From the NCBI GenBank assembly GCA_023953835.1, contig JAMLJB010000001.1:2329501-2393500 (forward strand): a DNA stretch of 64,000 nucleotides, in the 5' to 3' direction. The notes beneath the pieces are model-generated. The model was not told the origin of the DNA. It saw nothing but the letters and a program-made list of their open reading frames with translations, and did not search any database. The translations under genes and the position numbers were made by a program. This DNA comes from Rhizobiaceae bacterium (GTDB lineage: Bacteria > Pseudomonadota > Alphaproteobacteria > Rhizobiales > Rhizobiaceae). Of the stretch, positions 27,106 through 36,222 are shown in pieces. Positions within the stretch are counted from its first letter, which is position 1; each line of letters begins with the position of its first letter.

Positions 27106-28602
27106 ATGAAGGTCGAAATCGATATGGGAACGACGGGCGCCGCGAAAAACGCGTCGCTCGATCTCGAGGAATTGCTTGCCACCCGCCTGCTCGTCCAGGG
27201 CAATTCCGGGTCGGGCAAGTCGCACCTGTTGCGCCGCCTTCTCGAACAAAGCGCCCCGTGGGTCCAGCACTGCGTCATCGATCCGGAAGGCGATTTCGTC
27301 ACGCTTGCCGACCGCTTCGGCCATGTCGTCGTCGATGCACAGCGAACCGAAAATGAACTGACGCGGATCGCGGGTCGCATCCGCCAGCATCGTGTTTCGG
27401 TTGTGCTCAATCTGGAAGGGCTGGACGTCGAGCAGCAGATGCGCGCCGCCGCTGCCTTTCTCGGCGGCATGTTCGATGCGGACCGCGACCACTGGTATCC
27501 GGTGCTCGTCGTTGTCGACGAAGCGCAGCTTTTCGCGCCTGCCGCGGCGGGAGAGGTTTCCGACGAGGCGCGCAAGCTTTCGCTCGGCGCGATGACAAAT
27601 CTGATGTGCCGTGGCCGCAAACGCGGGCTGGCGGGCGTCATCGCCACGCAGCGGCTTGCGAAGCTCGCAAAGAACGTCGCCGCCGAAGCGTCAAACTTCC
27701 TGATGGGGCGCACCTTTCTCGACATCGACATGGCGCGTGCGGCCGATCTGCTCGGCATGGACCGTCGGCAGGCCGAGATGTTTCGCGATTTGGCCCGGGG
27801 CCATTTCGTTGCGCTCGGACCGGCACTTTCGCGACGACCGCTGCCGGTGATCATAGGGCCAGTCGAAACCTCGGCACGTTCGTCAAGTCCGAAACTGACG
27901 CCGTTGCCCGATGCGCCCGCAGACGCGCATGATCTGGTGTTTGCACCGGGTGACGACGCGCCGGTCAGGGCGTTGCGGCGTGAGCCCCCGCCTGTTCCCA
28001 CCACCGCCATACTGGCGCAGCTGGCCAGGCCGAAATTTGACGCTCCAATACCCGAGCAGCCGGTTTTCGCGGTGATCGACGAGGCGGAGCGCGATGCCGG
28101 GATCGAGGCGGTGCTGGCTGAAATCATCGAGGATCCCGACGCGGGCTATCGGTCGGATGCGGTGCTCTATCAGGATTTCCTCGTTCGCTGCCGTATTCGC
28201 CGTGTGCCGGGCGAGCCGCTGACATTGTCCGCTTTCCGGCGCAAACTCGCGGTGGCACGCGCCGGCGTGGTGCCGGAAAGCGTGGACGGGTCGTGGAACA
28301 CTGCGCTTTCGCTTTCAGAAGGCCTGCCGGATGATCTCCAGGGCGTGTTTCTGTTGCTCGCGCGCGCTGCGATCACTGGATCGCCGACACCGTCGAACAT
28401 GGTTCTGGCGCGCGCATACGGAACCCATTCGGAACGTCGGGCGCAAAGGCTCATCGCCTATTTCGAAGAAAAGGGGCTTGTCGTTGTCAGAACGGACTTT
28501 CATGGCAGGCGGATCGTCGCTTTTCCCGATCTCGGCAGTGAGACCGCGCCCGCCGATCCTTCCGCCGACGGGGGCGAAAGCAGTCCGGCTGCCGCGGAAT
28601 GA
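27106..28602 (+). CDS. HerA-like (DUF87) ATP-binding protein
   Basis: A predicted 498-residue cytoplasmic P-loop ATPase of the HerA/FtsK-like DUF87 group. Walker A is QGNSGSGKSHLLRR (about residues 32-45) and Walker B is VLVVVDEAQLFAP (about 131-143). The C-terminal half looks like an added helical region ending in a winged-helix-like segment (ALSLSEGLPDDLQGVFLLLA, GTHSERRAQRLIAYFEEKGL). No NurA nuclease is adjacent. The function is unknown; chromosome maintenance or recombination is a family-level guess. It starts 66 bp after the EptA gene. Confidence 0.8.
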   Translation: MKVEIDMGTTGAAKNASLDLEELLATRLLVQGNSGSGKSHLLRRLLEQSAPWVQHCVIDPEGDFVTLADRFGHVVVDAQRTENELTRIAGRIRQHRVSVVLNLEGLDVEQQMRAAAAFLGGMFDADRDHWYPVLVVVDEAQLFAPAAAGEVSDEARKLSLGAMTNLMCRGRKRGLAGVIATQRLAKLAKNVAAEASNFLMGRTFLDIDMARAADLLGMDRRQAEMFRDLARGHFVALGPALSRRPLPVIIGPVETSARSSSPKLTPLPDAPADAHDLVFAPGDDAPVRALRREPPPVPTTAILAQLARPKFDAPIPEQPVFAVIDEAERDAGIEAVLAEIIEDPDAGYRSDAVLYQDFLVRCRIRRVPGEPLTLSAFRRKLAVARAGVVPESVDGSWNTALSLSEGLPDDLQGVFLLLARAAITGSPTPSNMVLARAYGTHSERRAQRLIAYFEEKGLVVVRTDFHGRRIVAFPDLGSETAPADPSADGGESSPAAAE

Positions 28603-28617
28603 CTCAAATCATCGAGA

Positions 28618-28653
28618 AATCAGCGCATTCGGCCTCGACATCAGTCGCTGATT
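28618..28653. terminator. possible terminator or attenuating hairpin
   Basis: AATCAGCG (28618-28625) and CGCTGATT (28646-28653) form a perfect 8-bp stem with a 20-base loop, 15 bp after the HerA-like gene. There is no real T-run after it, so it is a weak candidate. Confidence 0.3.
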
Positions 28654-28752
28654 CTGCTAATGCCCGCCGCAATTCGCGGTGGAATGACATCGCGGAGCCA
28701 GGATTTGCTAACTTGGCTTTTTCACTTTCACACCGGAAACACAGGATCGCCA

Positions 28753-29010
28753 GTGCAGGTACTCGTCCGCGATAATAATGTTGATCAGGCGCTTCGCGCG
28801 CTCAAGAAGAAGATGCAGCGCGAAGGCATTTTCCGCGAAATGAAGATGCGCGGTCACTACGAGAAGCCGTCTGAGCGGCGCGCCCGCGAGAAGGCCGAGG
28901 CCGTTCGCCGCGCCCGCAAGCTGGCTCGCAAGCGCGCACAGCGCGAGGGTCTGGTGCCCGGCGGCGCACGTCCGGCTGCTGCCGGAGCGGCGGCACGCCC
29001 GGCCCGTTGA
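28753..29010 (+). CDS. rpsU: 30S ribosomal protein S21
   Basis: Predicted 85 residues from a GTG at 28753 with AGGA seven bases upstream. The conserved core [40 protein letters not shown] and [17 protein letters not shown] is complete. The C-terminal tail is long and Ala/Arg/Pro-rich compared with the 71-residue enterobacterial protein, a feature seen in Hyphomicrobiales. S21 joins the 30S subunit near the anti-Shine-Dalgarno region. The open frame before the GTG is not conserved-looking and is left out. Confidence 0.95.
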   Translation: MQVLVRDNNVDQALRALKKKMQREGIFREMKMRGHYEKPSERRAREKAEAVRRARKLARKRAQREGLVPGGARPAAAGAAARPAR

Positions 29011-29046
29011 TACGTCAAGTTTTCGTCTCTTTCACGAGATAGCTGC

Positions 29047-29078
29047 AAGGCGGGGGCGTGCGAACGCCGCCGCCTTTT
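29047..29078 (+). terminator. Rho-independent terminator after rpsU
   Basis: A GC-rich stem of 13 bp with one mismatch (29047-29059 with 29064-29076), a GCGA loop and a short TTTT tail lies 36 bp after the rpsU stop. Confidence 0.8.
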
Positions 29079-29148
29079 CACGTGTTTCGGGCGCGGTCAT
29101 GAACCTCTCCGGGACCGCTTCCAGGTGATGGAACAAGGAATCGTTGCG

Positions 29149-30000
29149 ATGAATGCAAAGCATGCAAGGTCTGTCGGGCGCGACATCGGCTTTGCCGCGC
29201 TGTTGCTGCTTGGCTGTGCATCGATTTCAGCCTGCACATCGACCTCAGCTGTGACCGATCTCAATACGGTCGACCGGGCGCAGGCATCCAGCGAGAATAT
29301 TTCCTCGCTTTCCGCCGTGGTAAACCGCAATTCGCAGGACCCGGAAGCTTATAATGTGCGCGGTTCGGCCTATGGCAAGGGCGGTCGCTACCGCGAGGCG
29401 CTCGCCGATTTCGACCGGGCGATCCAGCTCAATCCACAATTCTACCAGGCCTATGCGAATCGAGCGCTCATTCAGCGGTACATGGGCAACCAGCAGGCCG
29501 CGCTCAACGACTACAATCGGGCCATACAGATCAACCCGAACTATGATGCCGCCTATATCGGTCGCGGCAACCTCTACCGCCTATCCGGCAATACGCAGGC
29601 GGCGTTCAGCGATTTCCAGAAGGCCATACAACTCGACACGACCGACCCGCGTGCATATCACAATCGCGGTCTGCTCTATCAGAGCCGGGGGCAGCATGCG
29701 CTTGCGATCGAGGATTTCTCGACTGCAATCTCGCTCGCTTCGGACGCGCCGGAGCCCTATAACGGTCGCGGCCTTTCCTATCTTGCGAACGGCCAGCTCG
29801 ACAACGCGTTCGCGGATTTCAATACATCGATCAAGCTCAATCCGAAGATTGCGGAAAGCTGGGCCAACCAGGCGCTGGTTTATGAGAAGCAGGGCCAGAA
29901 TGCCAAGGCCGCGCGGTCCTACAAGGAAGCAAAGCGCCTCGATCCCAACTATAAGCCGGCCATCGACGGGCTGGCGCGCACTGCGGGTGCCGGAGCTTGA
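29149..30000 (+). CDS. TPR-repeat lipoprotein
   Basis: A predicted 283-residue protein. The N-terminus has a hydrophobic signal ending in the lipobox-like SISAC, so lipid anchoring to a membrane is expected. About six tetratricopeptide repeats follow (for example YREALADFDRAIQLNPQFYQ and QAALNDYNRAIQINPNYDAA). The start at 29149 has AAGGA nine bases upstream; 29128 is an alternative. NlpI-like TPR lipoproteins act as scaffolds for envelope enzymes, but a specific partner is not evident here. Confidence 0.85.
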   Translation: MNAKHARSVGRDIGFAALLLLGCASISACTSTSAVTDLNTVDRAQASSENISSLSAVVNRNSQDPEAYNVRGSAYGKGGRYREALADFDRAIQLNPQFYQAYANRALIQRYMGNQQAALNDYNRAIQINPNYDAAYIGRGNLYRLSGNTQAAFSDFQKAIQLDTTDPRAYHNRGLLYQSRGQHALAIEDFSTAISLASDAPEPYNGRGLSYLANGQLDNAFADFNTSIKLNPKIAESWANQALVYEKQGQNAKAARSYKEAKRLDPNYKPAIDGLARTAGAGA

Positions 30001-30021
30001 TACAGGCGCCTGAGCGAGCCG

Positions 30022-30043
30022 CAACAATCTGTCAGAATTGTTG
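30022..30043. repeat. inverted repeat between TPR and DUF992 genes
   Basis: CAACAAT (30022-30028) and ATTGTTG (30037-30043) pair perfectly around an 8-base spacer. The stem is AT-rich with no T-run after it, so a regulatory site or weak mRNA hairpin is as likely as a terminator. Confidence 0.35.
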
Positions 30044-30125
30044 AAAGGCGGATCGGAACAAGCCCGCCTATCGCGCATTTTTCCGGCAGGGACACCCCAA
30101 CGGGTCGTCTGAAAGGAGAATTCAA

Positions 30126-30617
30126 ATGCGCATCAAAATGGCAACGCTCGTCGCAGCCGCAGGACTTTCAGCCTCTCTCATGCCGATGACCGCGCAGGCG
30201 CGCGGTGTCGAGATTGGTTGGCTCGACTGTGTGGTGAGCAAACCCGGCCAGATCGAGGTGTTTCGGTCGGATCGCGACGTGCATTGCACCTATACACCAC
30301 TCGGCGGACTTAGCAGGCCGGAGCCGTATGTCGGCAGGATCGAGAAATTCGGCCTTAACATTGGCGCGACGGGCCACAAGGTGATGCAATGGAAAGTCAT
30401 GGCAGTCGGTGACAACGCGTACGCGCCCGGATCCTTGTCGGGCAGCTATTTCGGTGTGAGTGCCGAGGCAACCGCCGCCGGCGGAGTTGGCGCGAATGTG
30501 CTCGGAGGGGGATCGGACCAGAGCTTCTTACTTCAGCCCATCAGCGTTCAGCAGCAGGCGGGTTTGAATGTCGCTGCAGGCGTAACGCGCTTCACTCTGA
30601 GTTCTGGCGGATATTGA
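30126..30617 (+). CDS. DUF992 domain-containing exported protein
   Basis: A 163-residue protein with a Sec signal peptide (MRIKMATLVAAAGLSASLMP, cleavage near TAQA-RG) and the DUF992 pattern: GWLDCVVSKPGQ, CTYTPLGG, EPYVGRIEKFGLNIGATG and a glycine-rich centre. AAAGGAG precedes the ATG. It is a probable periplasmic protein; the family is largely restricted to Hyphomicrobiales and has no assigned function. A strong terminator follows it. Confidence 0.9.
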   Translation: MRIKMATLVAAAGLSASLMPMTAQARGVEIGWLDCVVSKPGQIEVFRSDRDVHCTYTPLGGLSRPEPYVGRIEKFGLNIGATGHKVMQWKVMAVGDNAYAPGSLSGSYFGVSAEATAAGGVGANVLGGGSDQSFLLQPISVQQQAGLNVAAGVTRFTLSSGGY

Positions 30618-30627
30618 TCGCTTACAA

Positions 30628-30656
30628 AAAGGTCCGGCAGATGTTGCCGGACCTTT
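30628..30656. terminator. bidirectional Rho-independent terminator
   Basis: A perfect 12-bp stem AAAGGTCCGGCA / TGCCGGACCTTT with a 5-base loop lies between the convergent DUF992 and pntB genes, with A- and T-runs at the ends so that it can serve both strands. Confidence 0.92.
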
Positions 30657-30686
30657 GATTTGATGGCCAAACGCGATGAAACTGAA

Positions 30687-32084
30687 TCAGTGGTCCATCG
30701 CCTTGACGATATCCTCTGTCATTTTCTTGGCGTCGCCGAGGAGCATCATGGTGCCGTCCTTGTAGAACAGCGTATTGTCGATGCCGGCATAGCCCGAGCC
30801 GAGGGAGCGCTTGACGAACAGGCAGGTGCGCGCCTTGTCGACATCCAGGATGGGCATTCCATAGATGGGCGATGACTTGTCGTCGCGCGCCGCCGGGTTG
30901 GTCACGTCGTTTGCACCGATGACATAGGCCACATCGGCCTGCGCAAATTCCGAGTTGATGTCTTCAAGCTCGAACACCTCGTCATAAGGCACGTTTGCTT
31001 CGGCAAGCAGCACGTTCATGTGGCCCGGCATGCGCCCGGCCACCGGATGGATGGCGTATTTGACCTCGACGCCATGTGCCTTGAGCTTGTCGGCCATCTC
31101 GCGCAGCGCGTGCTGTGCCTGCGCAACGGCCATGCCGTAACCGGGCACAATAATGACCTTCTGCGCGTTCATCATCAGATAGGCGGCATCGTCCGCCGAA
31201 CCCTGCTTGACGGTACGTTCGATGCCATCGTCCACAGCGGCAGCCGTTTCGCCGCCGAAGCCTCCGAGAATGACGGAGATGAAGGAACGGTTCATGCCCT
31301 TGCACATGATGTAGGACAGGATCGCGCCCGACGAGCCGACAAGCGCGCCCGTGATGATGAGGGCGAGATTGCCCAGCGTGAATCCGAGCGCTGCCGCAGC
31401 CCATCCCGAATAGGAGTTGAGCATGGACACGACCACCGGCATGTCGGCGCCGCCGATCGGAACGATGAGCAATATGCCGAGCAGCAGCGAGGCCAGCACG
31501 ATCAGCCAGAAGAAGAACGTGCTTTCAGTCGACACCAGCAGGATAATGAGAACCACCAGTGCGGCGCCAAGCGCAAGATTGAGCAGGTGCCGCATGGGCA
31601 GCAGGATCGGCTTGCCCGACATGCGACCATCGAGTTTCAGGAAGGCGATGACCGATCCGGTGAAGGTGATCGCGCCGATTGCCACGCCAAGCGACATCTC
31701 CACGAGCGCCTGCGCATGGATGTGGCCGTTCTCCAATATGCCGAAGCTGGCGGGCGAATAGATCGCCGCCGCTGCGATCATCACCGCGGCAAGGCCGACG
31801 AGGGAGTGGAAGGCGGCGACAAGCTGCGGCATGGAGGTCATGGCGATGCGCCGTGCGACCACCGCGCCAACCGATCCGCCGATGGCAAGGCCGATGACGA
31901 TCAGAACAAGCCCTTCGAAGGAAGGTGTGGCGAGCAGGAGCGTGGTGACGATCGCGATCGCCATGCCGATCATGCCGTACAGGTTTCCCTGGCGGCTGGT
32001 CGTCGGATGCGAAAGCCCGCGCAGCGCCAATATGAAGAGGATGCCTGAAATCAGGTAGAGGAAGGAAGCAAGGTTTGCGGACAC
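30687..32084 (-). CDS. pntB: NAD(P) transhydrogenase subunit beta
   Basis: A 465-residue protein. The N-terminal half has about nine hydrophobic segments of the proton channel. The C-terminal half is the NADP(H)-binding domain III (IIVPGYGMAVAQAQHAL, AIHPVAGRMPGHMNVLLAEA, YVIGANDVTNPAA, VKRSLGSGYAG). It starts with GTG at 32084, one base after the stop of pntAb. The complex uses the proton gradient to reduce NADP with NADH. Confidence 0.96.
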   Translation of the reverse strand: MSANLASFLYLISGILFILALRGLSHPTTSRQGNLYGMIGMAIAIVTTLLLATPSFEGLVLIVIGLAIGGSVGAVVARRIAMTSMPQLVAAFHSLVGLAAVMIAAAAIYSPASFGILENGHIHAQALVEMSLGVAIGAITFTGSVIAFLKLDGRMSGKPILLPMRHLLNLALGAALVVLIILLVSTESTFFFWLIVLASLLLGILLIVPIGGADMPVVVSMLNSYSGWAAAALGFTLGNLALIITGALVGSSGAILSYIMCKGMNRSFISVILGGFGGETAAAVDDGIERTVKQGSADDAAYLMMNAQKVIIVPGYGMAVAQAQHALREMADKLKAHGVEVKYAIHPVAGRMPGHMNVLLAEANVPYDEVFELEDINSEFAQADVAYVIGANDVTNPAARDDKSSPIYGMPILDVDKARTCLFVKRSLGSGYAGIDNTLFYKDGTMMLLGDAKKMTEDIVKAMDH

Positions 32085-32085
32085 G

Positions 32086-32508
32086 TCACTTGTCCTTCTT
32101 CTTGTACATGGCGAGCATCCGCTGTGTCACAAGGAAGCCACCGAAAATGTTGACCGATGCCAGTACCAGCGCGACGAACCCGAAGCCGGTGGCAAGTCCC
32201 GAAGCCGAGATGCCCACCGCGAGAAGTGCGCCGACGACGATCACCGAGGAGATCGCGTTGGTCACGGCCATCAGCGGAGTGTGCAAAGCCGGCGTGACCG
32301 ACCATACGACGTAATAGCCGACGAAAATCGCCAGAACGAAGATCGCGAAGCGGAACACGAAGGGATCGATCGCGCCGCCCGAAGCCGCATGTGCGGCCTG
32401 ACCCGCGGCATCGGCCAGATCCGGAGAGGTCACTGCATTGTGGGCGGCCTCCCGCAGGGCGGATATGGCGTTGTCGAGTTGGTCCAGGGCCTTGTCGAAA
32501 TCATTCAT
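32086..32508 (-). CDS. pntAb: NAD(P) transhydrogenase subunit alpha, part 2 (membrane)
   Basis: A predicted 140-residue protein. An N-terminal polar region of about 50 residues is followed by three to four membrane helices ([50 protein letters not shown]). It corresponds to the C-terminal membrane part of the fused PntA of enterobacteria, as in Rhodospirillum-type split enzymes. The ATG at 32508 overlaps the pntAa stop by one base. Confidence 0.93.
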   Translation of the reverse strand: MNDFDKALDQLDNAISALREAAHNAVTSPDLADAAGQAAHAASGGAIDPFVFRFAIFVLAIFVGYYVVWSVTPALHTPLMAVTNAISSVIVVGALLAVGISASGLATGFGFVALVLASVNIFGGFLVTQRMLAMYKKKDK

Positions 32509-33734
32509 CACACATCCCCCTTCTTCCTGGCGGGCGCCTTCCTAGGAGCGGGCTTTTTAGCTGCCGGACGGGCAGGGCCTTCCTGCGCGGGCGCTGCATC
32601 TGCTTTCGCGAAGGATGGATGAACGACCGACCCGCCATCCGTAAGCATGGTCGCCTTGACCAGTTCGTCCTCGCGATTGACCTTCAGTGATTTCGTTTCT
32701 TTGTCGATCATTGTTTCAAGGAAGGCGAGAAGGTTCTTGGCGTAGAGAAGCGACGCCGAAGCGGCAACCCGACCCGGAACGTTGAGGTGGCCGACGATCT
32801 TCACCCCGTTCGCCGTGGTGACCACCTTGCCCGGTACCGCGCCGTCGACATTGCCGCCGCGCTCGACCGCAAGATCGATGATGACGGAACCGGCGCGCAT
32901 CGATGCGACCATGGCCGCCGATACCAGCTTGGGGGCAGGGCGTCCCGGGATCAGCGCCGTTGTGATGACGATATCCTGCTTCGCGATGTGCTCCGCCGTC
33001 AGTGCCGCCTGCTTGGTCTGATATTCCTTCGACATTTCCTTGGCGTAGCCGCCCGCGGTCTCGGCCTGTTTGAACTCCTCGTCCTCGACCGCGATGAATT
33101 TCGCTCCAAGCGAGGCGACCTGCTCCTTCACGGCGGGACGCACATCCGTTGCGGTCACGACCGCGCCGAGACGTCGCGCCGTCGCGATGGCCTGCAGCCC
33201 CGCTACGCCGACGCCCATGATGAACACCTTGGCGGCCGGCACCGTGCCCGCCGCGGTCATCATCATCGGGAGCGCCCGGTCATATTCATATGCGGCGTCG
33301 ATCACCGATTGATAACCCGCCAGGTTTGCCTGCGAGGAAAGCACGTCCATGACCTGCGCGCGCGTGATGCGCGGCATCAGTTCCATCGCGAAGCCGGTCA
33401 CGCCTGCTTTGGCCATCGCCGCAAGTGCAGCATCGTTGCCATAAGGGTCCATGATCGCCAGCACCGCCGCGCCGGATTTGTAGGATTTCAGCTCTGCTTC
33501 AGTCGGCCTGCGGACCTTCAGCACGACATCGGCCTTCGCGGCATCGGAAGTTTTGCCGATCTTTGCGCCTGCCTTGGCAAAATCCTCGTCGAGGATGCGC
33601 GAAGCGGTGCCTGCGCCCGATTCCACGATCACGTCGAAGCCGTTGCCCACGAGGCGCTTGATCGAGTCCGCCGAGGCCGCCACGCGCTGCTCGTTCGGAT
33701 CGACCTCGCGCGGGATGAAGATTGTCTGTCCCAC
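32508..33734 (-). CDS. pntAa: NAD(P) transhydrogenase subunit alpha, part 1 (NAD-binding)
   Basis: A 408-residue soluble domain I, similar to alanine dehydrogenase: [19 protein letters not shown], the Rossmann motif [20 protein letters not shown] and the acidic TDVRP end. The C-terminus is an unusual Ala/Pro/Lys-rich tail ([20 protein letters not shown]), likely disordered. First gene of pntAa-pntAb-pntB. Confidence 0.95.
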   Translation of the reverse strand: MGQTIFIPREVDPNEQRVAASADSIKRLVGNGFDVIVESGAGTASRILDEDFAKAGAKIGKTSDAAKADVVLKVRRPTEAELKSYKSGAAVLAIMDPYGNDAALAAMAKAGVTGFAMELMPRITRAQVMDVLSSQANLAGYQSVIDAAYEYDRALPMMMTAAGTVPAAKVFIMGVGVAGLQAIATARRLGAVVTATDVRPAVKEQVASLGAKFIAVEDEEFKQAETAGGYAKEMSKEYQTKQAALTAEHIAKQDIVITTALIPGRPAPKLVSAAMVASMRAGSVIIDLAVERGGNVDGAVPGKVVTTANGVKIVGHLNVPGRVAASASLLYAKNLLAFLETMIDKETKSLKVNREDELVKATMLTDGGSVVHPSFAKADAAPAQEGPARPAAKKPAPRKAPARKKGDV

Positions 33735-33756
33735 TGCATCTACCTCCTCGCAGGAG

Positions 33757-33797
33757 CCACCGTCCGGCCGTTCTGACGCGCGGCCGCCATCCGGTGG
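33757..33797. repeat. imperfect GC-rich inverted repeat upstream of pntAa
   Basis: CCACCG (33757-33762) with CGGTGG (33792-33797) and CGGCCG (33765-33770) with CGGCCG (33781-33786) form a two-part stem between the oxidase subunit IV gene and pntAa. There is no T-run on the minus-strand exit side, so it is either a weak terminator or a leader structure. Confidence 0.35.
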
Positions 33798-33812
33798 AGT
33801 TTCAGGATTGGA

Positions 33813-34040
33813 TCAGCGCAGCAGGAAGCCGCCGACCAGGCACACCAGCACGAAAAGAATGATGCTGGAGATAAAACCCGCACTCGTGAAAAAGCCGAAG
33901 GCCATGGCGATGAGCAGGGCGGCGCAGAACAGGGAGCCGTATTTCGCTAAGGCGAGGAACATATGGTAGGTTTTGTCGTGTTCCGCATAGTCCATCGATG
34001 CGCCGACTTCGACGGGTCCGCCAGGTGCATGGTCAGCCAT
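33813..34040 (-). CDS. aa3-type cytochrome c oxidase subunit IV
   Basis: A 75-residue protein starting MADHAPGGPVEVGASMDYAEHDKTYHMFLALAKYGSLFC, the characteristic pattern of the small bacterial aa3 oxidase subunit IV (COX4_pro_2), followed by two hydrophobic stretches. The ATG at 34040 has GGAGGGG just upstream; the long frame before it is not used. It is a single-gene unit here, or is cotranscribed with pnt 79 bp downstream. Confidence 0.9.
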   Translation of the reverse strand: MADHAPGGPVEVGASMDYAEHDKTYHMFLALAKYGSLFCAALLIAMAFGFFTSAGFISSIILFVLVCLVGGFLLR

Positions 34041-34221
34041 AGAATGCCCCTCCAGGAAAAAGCTAAGCCGAGATAGCGAAAAGGACAGCGAAGGGCAATG
34101 CCGCGATTGCCGTTTTGGCATTTGAGAGCATTTATTTGCAGGTGTGGAATCACGCATTTTGACGCAACGGGTCACAATGCCATTTTGAGGCTGGTGCAAG
34201 TCGACGCGATTGGAGGAGTTC

Positions 34222-34524
34222 ATGGAAGGATTCGGCAACTGGCGGCACATGAAAAGCGCGCCCAGGGACGGCAGTCGCATTCTCGTGACCGTGCGCCCCG
34301 TGGAGCAGGGTGGGGCCGACGTGGACGTGGCATACTGGTCGGCTGCCGACCAGTTCGGGGCGGAAGGCTGGCGAGCCGTGGATTCATCGCCCGGCTGCGT
34401 CATCGGCTATGCGGAGCCGGAGTTGAAATGCTGGATGCCGCTGCCGACCGCCAATCTTGCTGCCGCACGGCCCGGGCCCTGGGAGGGCGAGGACGAGCAG
34501 GAACTCGACGGCTCGGGCATCTAG
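34222..34524 (+). CDS. Hypothetical protein (DUF551-like pattern)
   Basis: A 100-residue protein, start ATG at 34222 behind GGAGGAG. It contains WRHMKSAPRDGSRILVTVRP, DVAYWSAADQFG and CWMPLPTANL. Short proteins with the pattern W-x-M-x-x-A-P-x-D-G ... W-M-P-L-P are common in Alphaproteobacteria and their phages and resemble DUF551. The function is unknown. It is divergent from the oxidase subunit IV gene. Confidence 0.75.
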   Translation: MEGFGNWRHMKSAPRDGSRILVTVRPVEQGGADVDVAYWSAADQFGAEGWRAVDSSPGCVIGYAEPELKCWMPLPTANLAAARPGPWEGEDEQELDGSGI

Positions 34525-34572
34525 CGCCGGTTCCAGCCAAGGCGACTTGCTATCGCCGCAGTTCTGGATAGT

Positions 34573-34585
34573 CTGGTCCTACCAG
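34573..34585. promoter_or_regulatory. GntR(FadR-type) operator candidate, site 1
   Basis: CTGGT-CCT-ACCAG, a perfect 5-bp dyad with a 3-bp spacer, 25 bp upstream of the M24 gene start. It matches the YTGGTNNNACCAR pattern shared by six intergenic sites in the window and the TGGT-N3-ACCA core of FadR-subfamily GntR regulators such as PdhR and LldR. Confidence 0.7.
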
Positions 34586-34610
34586 TTATTGCCCGGGAGG
34601 AGTATTGGCT

Positions 34611-35765
34611 GTGACGGTTCCCTTTGACAGCGCACGTGCCGATCGCCTGATGGCGGAAGCTGAGATCGATGTCCTGCTCGCGACCTCAAAGCACAATGTG
34701 CAATATCTGCTGGGCGGTTATCGCTTCATCTTCTTTGCGGCGATGGATGCGATCGGTCACAGCCGATATCTGCCGTTCCTCATCTATGAGCGCGGTAAAC
34801 CCGACCATGCGGGCTATGTGGGCAACCGCATGGAAGGGTCGGAACATGCGGTCAATCCCTTCTGGACGCCGAGCGTTCAGGCTGCCGCCTGGGGCGCGAC
34901 AGACGCGGCGCGCCTTGCCGTGGAGCATCTCAGGAAAATCGGAAAGGCGGGCGGTCGCATCGGCATTGAGCCGTCCTTCCTGCCCCTCGATGCCTATCAA
35001 GTCCTTGCGGACGGGCTGCCGGATGCTGTCTTTGTCGATGCGACCGGCATGCTGGAGCGGTTGCGCGCCCTCAAATCGCCTGCTGAAATGGAAAAGCTGC
35101 GCAAGGCTTCAGAACTTATCACGGATTCAATGCTCGCCGTGTTCCACGGCCAGCCGGAGGCGGCAACCAAGAGCGAGATCGTTGATGCGCTCCGGCGCGA
35201 GGAGACCAATCGCGGACTGCATTTCGAATATTGTCTGATTGCGATGGGCGCGAGCCACAATCGCGCGGTGTCTGCGCAGGAATGGCGCAAGGGCGAGGTG
35301 CTTTCGCTGGACTCCGGCGGAAACTATCGCGGATATATCGGGGACCTTTGCCGAATGGGCGTGCGCGGAGAACCGGATTCAGAGTTGCAGGACCTGCTGG
35401 CGGAAGTCGAAACCGTGCAGCAGGCGGCGTTCGGTCTCTGCCGTCCCGGCACATTGGGAAGCGAGATGATCGCAGGCGCGGAAGCGGTGCTCAAGGCATC
35501 GCCGGTTGCCGCTTATACGGATTTCTTTGCACACGGCATGGGGGTCATCAGCCACGAGGTGCCATTCCTGATGACCAATCATCCGGTGACCTATGAGGGC
35601 GTCGATGCTGCGCACCCGCTAGAGGCAGGCATGGTCATCTCAGTGGAGACGACGATGCTTCATCCCTCGCGCGGCTTCATCAAGCTTGAAGATACCGTGG
35701 CGATCACCGAAAGCGGCTATGAGATGTACGGCGATCGCGGACGCGGCTGGAACGTGGCGGGATAG
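34611..35765 (+). CDS. M24 family peptidase-like protein (Xaa-Pro aminopeptidase/creatinase fold)
   Basis: A predicted 384-residue protein with an N-terminal creatinase-like domain (about 1-140) and a C-terminal pita-bread domain. Visible are LSLDSGGNYRGYIGDLCRMG (ligands of the first metal half-site), FFAHGMGVISHEVPF, AGMVISVETTMLHPSRGFIKLEDTVAIT. The first metal motif reads SGGNYRGYIGD where active aminopeptidases usually have DxG...D, so the DxxG Asp and one other ligand deserve checking. GTG at 34611 is chosen because GGGAGGAG is better spaced for it than for TTG at 34605. The GntR-type palindrome upstream links it to the sugar operons. Confidence 0.85.
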   Translation: MTVPFDSARADRLMAEAEIDVLLATSKHNVQYLLGGYRFIFFAAMDAIGHSRYLPFLIYERGKPDHAGYVGNRMEGSEHAVNPFWTPSVQAAAWGATDAARLAVEHLRKIGKAGGRIGIEPSFLPLDAYQVLADGLPDAVFVDATGMLERLRALKSPAEMEKLRKASELITDSMLAVFHGQPEAATKSEIVDALRREETNRGLHFEYCLIAMGASHNRAVSAQEWRKGEVLSLDSGGNYRGYIGDLCRMGVRGEPDSELQDLLAEVETVQQAAFGLCRPGTLGSEMIAGAEAVLKASPVAAYTDFFAHGMGVISHEVPFLMTNHPVTYEGVDAAHPLEAGMVISVETTMLHPSRGFIKLEDTVAITESGYEMYGDRGRGWNVAG

Positions 35766-35791
35766 ACAGTGCCGCGCTTGCGCTGACCTCG

Positions 35792-36208
35792 TCAGCTTCC
35801 TGGGGGAAGCAGCCTGAAATCGGGCAGCTCGCGCAGCGCGGCCTCCGGGCCGACGGGAGAATACACCACGAACAGTTGCATGGGGCCGTCGCCGGTGTTC
35901 AGCGTCGAGTGGAACCGGCTTTCGGGTACGAAGATCGTGCAGCCGGGACCGACATCGCGCGTGACCGGATTGCCGTCGTCATCCTCGACCATCTGCTGTC
36001 CGTTGCCGGAAATCACGAAGATGATCTCTTCCGCGCCGGGGTGGTTGTGCCTTGAATGGCCCTGGCCCTGAGGCAGGTCGACGACACCCGCCGAAAACTG
36101 CCGCGCGCCGTTGACCTCCGGCCCGACCGTGAGCGAAAGCCTGCCCCAGTCGAAGCCGAAAGCGGAGACATCACTGGGATAGATGAACATCTTGTCTGGC
36201 GATGGCAT
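35792..36208 (-). CDS. Cupin domain-containing protein
   Basis: A 138-residue single cupin. The metal-binding cupin motif 1 is clear (GQGHSRHNHPGAEEIIFVISGNG) and motif 2 follows (GPGCTIFVPESRFHSTLNTG). It starts 14 bp after the stop of the TIM-barrel gene on the same strand, so it is the last gene of a three-gene operon with the Tm-1-like protein. It may be an isomerase, a dioxygenase or a sugar-binding accessory; the sequence does not decide. Confidence 0.88.
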   Translation of the reverse strand: MPSPDKMFIYPSDVSAFGFDWGRLSLTVGPEVNGARQFSAGVVDLPQGQGHSRHNHPGAEEIIFVISGNGQQMVEDDDGNPVTRDVGPGCTIFVPESRFHSTLNTGDGPMQLFVVYSPVGPEAALRELPDFRLLPPGS

Positions 36209-36222
36209 GGATTACTCCCGCG

